DNA from: Vibrio renipiscarius
GTDB lineage: Bacteria > Pseudomonadota > Gammaproteobacteria > Enterobacterales > Vibrionaceae
Length of the DNA: 64,000 bases
Direction of reading: 5' to 3'
Assembly: GCF_000827885.1 (NCBI RefSeq)
Contig: NZ_JTKH01000003.1
Span: 186,001 to 250,000, forward strand
How positions within the stretch are numbered: position 1 is the first letter of the stretch; every line of letters starts with the position of its first letter. Below the pieces are notes generated by a model. That model had not been told where the DNA came from. It worked only from the letters and a program-made list of their open reading frames with translations, and did not search any database. The position numbers were made by a program, and so were the translations under genes. This document shows positions 60,701-64,000 of the stretch, piece by piece.

Positions 60701-61564
60701 ATGGTCGCTTGGAAACACGCATTAGCAGGATACGAATGGCTGATCCATCAAGTCTGGTACTTAGAGGTGGAGGCTGGCGTGGAAATCAGTCCAAAACCAC
60801 ATTTGATTCCAAACCCTCGTGCCCACTTATTGTTTACCCCTCACGATCAGCCCTATCGCTATGACAATGGTGAGAACGTATTATCGGGCAAAGGTAGCCA
60901 CCTACTGACCGCCAACGAGCATCTACTGCTACTCGAAGATCACGCCCCGTTAAAGCGTATCGGCATCACCTTTCGCCCTGAATGTTTATACCTTCTTAAT
61001 AGCGCAGCAAACAGCACTGCCTCTGTCGTGGAGATAAATCAATGCCAGTGGTTTGATTGGCTAACCTCCTTATTTAACCATGATTTTCAGCAAGGCTTGT
61101 GGCAAAACACTGCAAGCCAAGAGCAACTGATATCGTTTATCAAGCAGCACCTCGACACGCTCAATCTTACCCCCAGTACAGACAAAGCTTTTGTGGTTTC
61201 ACAAAAAGCCATCGCAGCCTCAGATGCCAGTCTACATAATACCGACTTCGCCAATCATCCTATCGATATCGACGCATTAGCCGTCGCCTGCGCCTGTTCA
61301 CGTCGTACGTTAGAGCGCAGCTTCAAACAAGTAGTGGGATTGAGCGTGAAACAATATTTGCAGATGGCTCGCCTTGAGTTGATGATCCTCGCTTTGTATG
61401 AACAAGAAGACGATGTGGACTGGAGTGCTTTTTCGCAACAATTCGGTTTTAGCGACCAATCGCATTTGATTCGTACTTTGAAGCAGCAACTTAAACAAAC
61501 ACCTTCAAAATACCTAAAAAGACGCGACCTCACGATCGATATCTACGGTGATTTTGAGCAATAG
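60701..61564 (+). CDS. AraC-family transcriptional regulator
   Basis: 287 residues from the ATG at 60701 (AAAGG seven bases upstream). A DUF6597-like cupin sensor (about 10-120; YEWLIHQVWYLEVEAGVEIS and LKRIGITFRPECLYLL) precedes the two helix-turn-helix motifs (about 180-280; IDALAVACACSRRTLERSFKQVVGLSVKQYLQMARL and FSQQFGFSDQSHLIRTLKQQ). Effector and targets unknown. Confidence 0.88.
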   Translation: MVAWKHALAGYEWLIHQVWYLEVEAGVEISPKPHLIPNPRAHLLFTPHDQPYRYDNGENVLSGKGSHLLTANEHLLLLEDHAPLKRIGITFRPECLYLLNSAANSTASVVEINQCQWFDWLTSLFNHDFQQGLWQNTASQEQLISFIKQHLDTLNLTPSTDKAFVVSQKAIAASDASLHNTDFANHPIDIDALAVACACSRRTLERSFKQVVGLSVKQYLQMARLELMILALYEQEDDVDWSAFSQQFGFSDQSHLIRTLKQQLKQTPSKYLKRRDLTIDIYGDFEQ

Positions 61565-61661
61565 ACTCAACCACAAAAAACATCACTGAAAACTTGTCGC
61601 AAAAATACAATTGTTATCGGCAGCGCTAAGCTACTATGCGCCGTAGATAACGAGGTAACTA

Positions 61662-62273
61662 ATGACTAATTCAAAACAAAACCTATATAACACTCTTAAA
61701 AAAGGGCACGCGATCCCATTTGGCGAAACGCTACATATTGCACTTGTCCAACCCAATGACTTGGCCGATATCATTGAGATGCTCAATGATGACAAAGTAA
61801 ATCAGTATTTGTTCTTTGCCCCTGCGGACAACAGTTTGTACGAAGGTTTCTTTGGCCCAATCATTGAAGGCACTCAGCAAGCCATTCAAGACGGTGTTTG
61901 GCCTGACGCCCCTACGTTCGTTCTGCGAGACAAACAAGGCCAATACATGGGAATGACGGCGGTAACGCCAGTGATGTTTCTAGCTGGTAATTATGAAGTT
62001 GGGTATCAACTGCCATTCCACGCTTGGGGACAAGGCATTGCCACTCGCGCTTGCCAAATGATGACGGACATTGGTTTTACTGAACTCAACGCGCATAAAA
62101 TTAGTGCCGATTGTTACGCATCCAATATCGGGTCATACAAAACCATGGAAAAATGTGGCTATGTGCTTGAAGGTCGACAGCTTGATTACTTCAAAACGGA
62201 ACTCGGTTTTGACGATAAGGTTTATTACGGCATCACGGCCAAGCAATACAATGCGCTTAGCCTAGACGCATAG
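61662..62273 (+). CDS. RimJ/RimL-type GNAT acetyltransferase
   Basis: 203 residues. The acetyl-CoA motif is in VGYQLPFHAWGQGIATRACQMM (about residues 111-132; the G-Q-G-I-A-T fits Q/R-x-x-G-x-G/A), followed by the family signature HKISADCYASNIGSYKTMEKCGYVLEGR (about 145-172). Substrate unknown; relatives modify ribosomal proteins or antibiotics. Confidence 0.87.
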   Translation: MTNSKQNLYNTLKKGHAIPFGETLHIALVQPNDLADIIEMLNDDKVNQYLFFAPADNSLYEGFFGPIIEGTQQAIQDGVWPDAPTFVLRDKQGQYMGMTAVTPVMFLAGNYEVGYQLPFHAWGQGIATRACQMMTDIGFTELNAHKISADCYASNIGSYKTMEKCGYVLEGRQLDYFKTELGFDDKVYYGITAKQYNALSLDA

Positions 62274-62344
62274 CCTTACCGAACAGCCTTGCCAAATAAT
62301 CTCAACGCACAAAGCTATCGCCTAAATCATCAATCAAACCAAGA

Positions 62345-62375
62345 AAAAGCCATCAATCTCTCATTGATGGCTTTT
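62345..62375 (+). terminator. rho-independent terminator
   Basis: AAAAGCCATCAA-TCTCTCA-TTGATGGCTTTT, a 12-base perfect stem, about 70 bases after the GNAT gene. Confidence 0.92.
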
Positions 62376-62614
62376 GTGTATCCGTAACAATACAGAAAAC
62401 TGAGTGATGACTCGCACGTTGATTTTCGCCATTCATGTACTCAATCTCAGCTAAAAGTGAGCAAATTTAGAACATACCACTTATTTTTCGCTCAAAAATT
62501 ACTTCAAAATGTGACTTTCTGCTAGGTCGGATTTGTTTTACCCTCAATTATCCTTATAGAATGTACGGATTACGTAAGCCGCTTTGGCTTAGCTTGCAGT
62601 ACTCCGAGGGTTGC
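62376..62614. other. intergenic region before the oxidoreductase gene
   Basis: 239 bases without a gene. GAGGG, four bases before the ATG at 62615, is its ribosome site. No regulatory site recognised. Confidence 0.4.
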
Positions 62615-64000
62615 ATGATAGAAATCGTTATTGATGGAAAATATCGAATCGTAGAAAAGGGGCGCACCCTTCTAGAAGTCGCGAAAGTGTGTGGTGTTGA
62701 AATCCCATCATTGTGCGGCATGAACAGAAGCAATGAGAAAGTGCCTTGTGATTTGTGTGTGGTCGAAGTCGATCGCCAAAGTGCGCAACCTAACGCGTCA
62801 GAATCCATCGCATCAAAACCCACTTCATCACTACAGAGCTCAGCACGACAAAGCTCAACGCAAAAAAGTAATGAGTTAACCTCGTATGAGCTAAAACGTG
62901 CGTGTGAACTGGAAGTTTATCATGGCCTCAACGTCGTGACGCAATCAGAGCAACTCAGCGCCCACCGCAAGCAAGCGCTTAACCGCATCATGACGGATCA
63001 CTACGCCGATTGTGAAGCGCCATGCAAAACCGCCTGCCCTGCCGGTGTCGATATTCAATCTTACCTTTATCACATCGCGCAGAACGATCATCAAAAAGCG
63101 ATTGAAGTGATTAAACGCACTCTACCAATGCCTCTTTCCATTGGCCGCGTCTGCCCAGCATTCTGTGAAAGTGAATGTCGCCGCGCCTTAGTCGATGAAC
63201 CCATTGCGATTCGTCAGCTTAAGCGCCATGCCGCCGATGCCGATCTGGCCGCGCACGAAGCCTATACACCGGAAAAGAAAGCCGACAAAGAACGTAACAT
63301 TGCGATCGTTGGCGGTGGTCCAGGTGGATTGACCGCGGGTTATTATTTATCAAACGAAGGCTACAACGTCACGGTCTTTGAATCGATGCCCAAAGCCGGT
63401 GGCTGGCTGCGTTACGGTATTCCTGAATACCGCTTGCCAAAAGACATTCTTGATAAAGAAATCGAGTTGATGTGTCGTAACGGCATGCAAATTCAAACCC
63501 ACCAAAAGCTCGGTGAGCATTTTACCCTTTCGCAGTTGAGCCAAGATTACGACGCGGTCTGCCTTGCGGTCGGCGCGTCACAAGCGGTTGAGATGAATTA
63601 TACCGGCAGTGATTTGGATGGCTGCTATCTCGGTGTCGACTACCTCAAAGATTATGTCACGGATCAGCACTACATTACGGGGCAAAAAGTCGCCGTCATT
63701 GGCGGTGGTAATACCGCCATCGACTGCGCACGTACCGCCCGCCGCGCTGGGGCCGATACCACCTTGATTTACCGTCGTACTCGCGATGAAATGCCGGCAG
63801 AAGATTACGAAATCGTTGAAGCGGAACACGAAGGTGTGAAGTTCCACTTTTTGACCAACCCTGCGGAAAATATTGCCGATGATACTGGTCGTGTGAGTGC
63901 CATTCGTCTTGAACGTATGGCACTTGGTGAGGCGGATGCTTCAGGCCGTCGCAGCCCAAAAGCCACCGGTGAATTCTTTACCGAAGCCTTTGATACCGTG
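62615..64000 (+). CDS. 2Fe-2S / GltD-like multidomain oxidoreductase, N-terminal part
   Basis: The frame is open from the ATG at 62615 to the window end, 462 codons, and continues beyond. Domain 1 (about 1-55) is a ferredoxin-like 2Fe-2S domain: SLCGMNR and CDLCVVEV. Domain 2 (about 130-220) is the GltD-type 4Fe-4S region: DCEAPCKTACPAGVDIQSYL and GRVCPAFCESECRRALVDEP. Domain 3 has FAD/NAD(P) binding motifs IAIVGGGPGGLTAGYYLS (about 229-246) and VAVIGGGNTAIDCARTA (about 358-374). This order occurs in long formate dehydrogenase-type fusions that end in a molybdopterin domain; whether that part follows cannot be seen. GltD-like NADPH glutamate-synthase subunits are the alternative. Confidence 0.85.
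   Translation, partial: MIEIVIDGKYRIVEKGRTLLEVAKVCGVEIPSLCGMNRSNEKVPCDLCVVEVDRQSAQPNASESIASKPTSSLQSSARQSSTQKSNELTSYELKRACELEVYHGLNVVTQSEQLSAHRKQALNRIMTDHYADCEAPCKTACPAGVDIQSYLYHIAQNDHQKAIEVIKRTLPMPLSIGRVCPAFCESECRRALVDEPIAIRQLKRHAADADLAAHEAYTPEKKADKERNIAIVGGGPGGLTAGYYLSNEGYNVTVFESMPKAGGWLRYGIPEYRLPKDILDKEIELMCRNGMQIQTHQKLGEHFTLSQLSQDYDAVCLAVGASQAVEMNYTGSDLDGCYLGVDYLKDYVTDQHYITGQKVAVIGGGNTAIDCARTARRAGADTTLIYRRTRDEMPAEDYEIVEAEHEGVKFHFLTNPAENIADDTGRVSAIRLERMALGEADASGRRSPKATGEFFTEAFDTV

Noticed and set aside
1-64000. tRNA or rRNA genes
   Set aside because: No cloverleaf or rRNA stretch was seen on reading, but this was not tested with a search program.

Overview
The window looks like a Vibrio chromosome segment. 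Support: tandem cassettes separated by VCR-like attC sites (chromosomal integron), GH18 and GH19 chitinases with chitin-binding modules, a Kch-type potassium channel, and many families typical of Vibrio. The exact species cannot be told from sequence alone.

Region 1 (1-12651) is part of an integron cassette array read on the minus strand: nearly every gene is on the minus strand and is followed by an attC site at its 3' end (lower coordinates). Cassettes encode a PhzF-like protein (cut by the window edge), an inverted RelB/ParE-type toxin-antitoxin pair, a CYTH protein, a LysE/RhtB exporter, an NTF2-like protein, unknown proteins, an NAD-dependent epimerase, a GNAT acetyltransferase, a glutathione S-transferase and a small membrane protein. 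The most notable cassette encodes a retron-type reverse transcriptase fused to a trypsin-like protease, preceded by a candidate msr-msd RNA. Three copies of one IS110-family (IS1111-group) element sit in the same orientation at the same position of three attC sites: one intact, one internally deleted, one truncated. An IS91-type remnant lies in a fourth cassette. No integron integrase is visible at the right edge of the array, where it would be expected.

Region 2 (12652-29913) holds ordinary chromosomal genes: an ECF sigma factor, a Tat-exported TIGR04076-type protein, a DMT exporter, a Crp/Fnr regulator divergent from a Bcr/CflA drug exporter, ZntB, Kch, and a three-gene overlapping operon (M20 peptidase, MalY-type C-S lyase, MalX-type PTS permease) divergent from a PRD-type regulator. 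Two lipoproteins follow, an alpha/beta hydrolase and a ClpP-like protein.

Region 3 (30232-45500) has a secreted GH18 chitinase, a CoA-disulfide-reductase/rhodanese fusion, a LysR regulator divergent from an alkylsulfatase, two CNNM/HlyC-CorC membrane proteins, a DksA/TraR zinc-finger protein, and a sugar-acid operon (two UxaA-family subunits, EamA transporter, enolase-superfamily dehydratase) with a FadR-type operator and a CRP-like site. Perfect short tandem repeats lie in its intergenic gaps.

Region 4 (46050-64000) has a PAS-GGDEF protein, small Vibrio-type genes, a DUF3147 protein, a P-loop kinase, a class 3 lipase, a methyltransferase, a very large GH19 chitinase, two AraC regulators, a DUF2860 outer-membrane protein, a Tat-exported amidase, a GNAT enzyme, and the start of a ferredoxin/GltD-like oxidoreductase that runs off the window.
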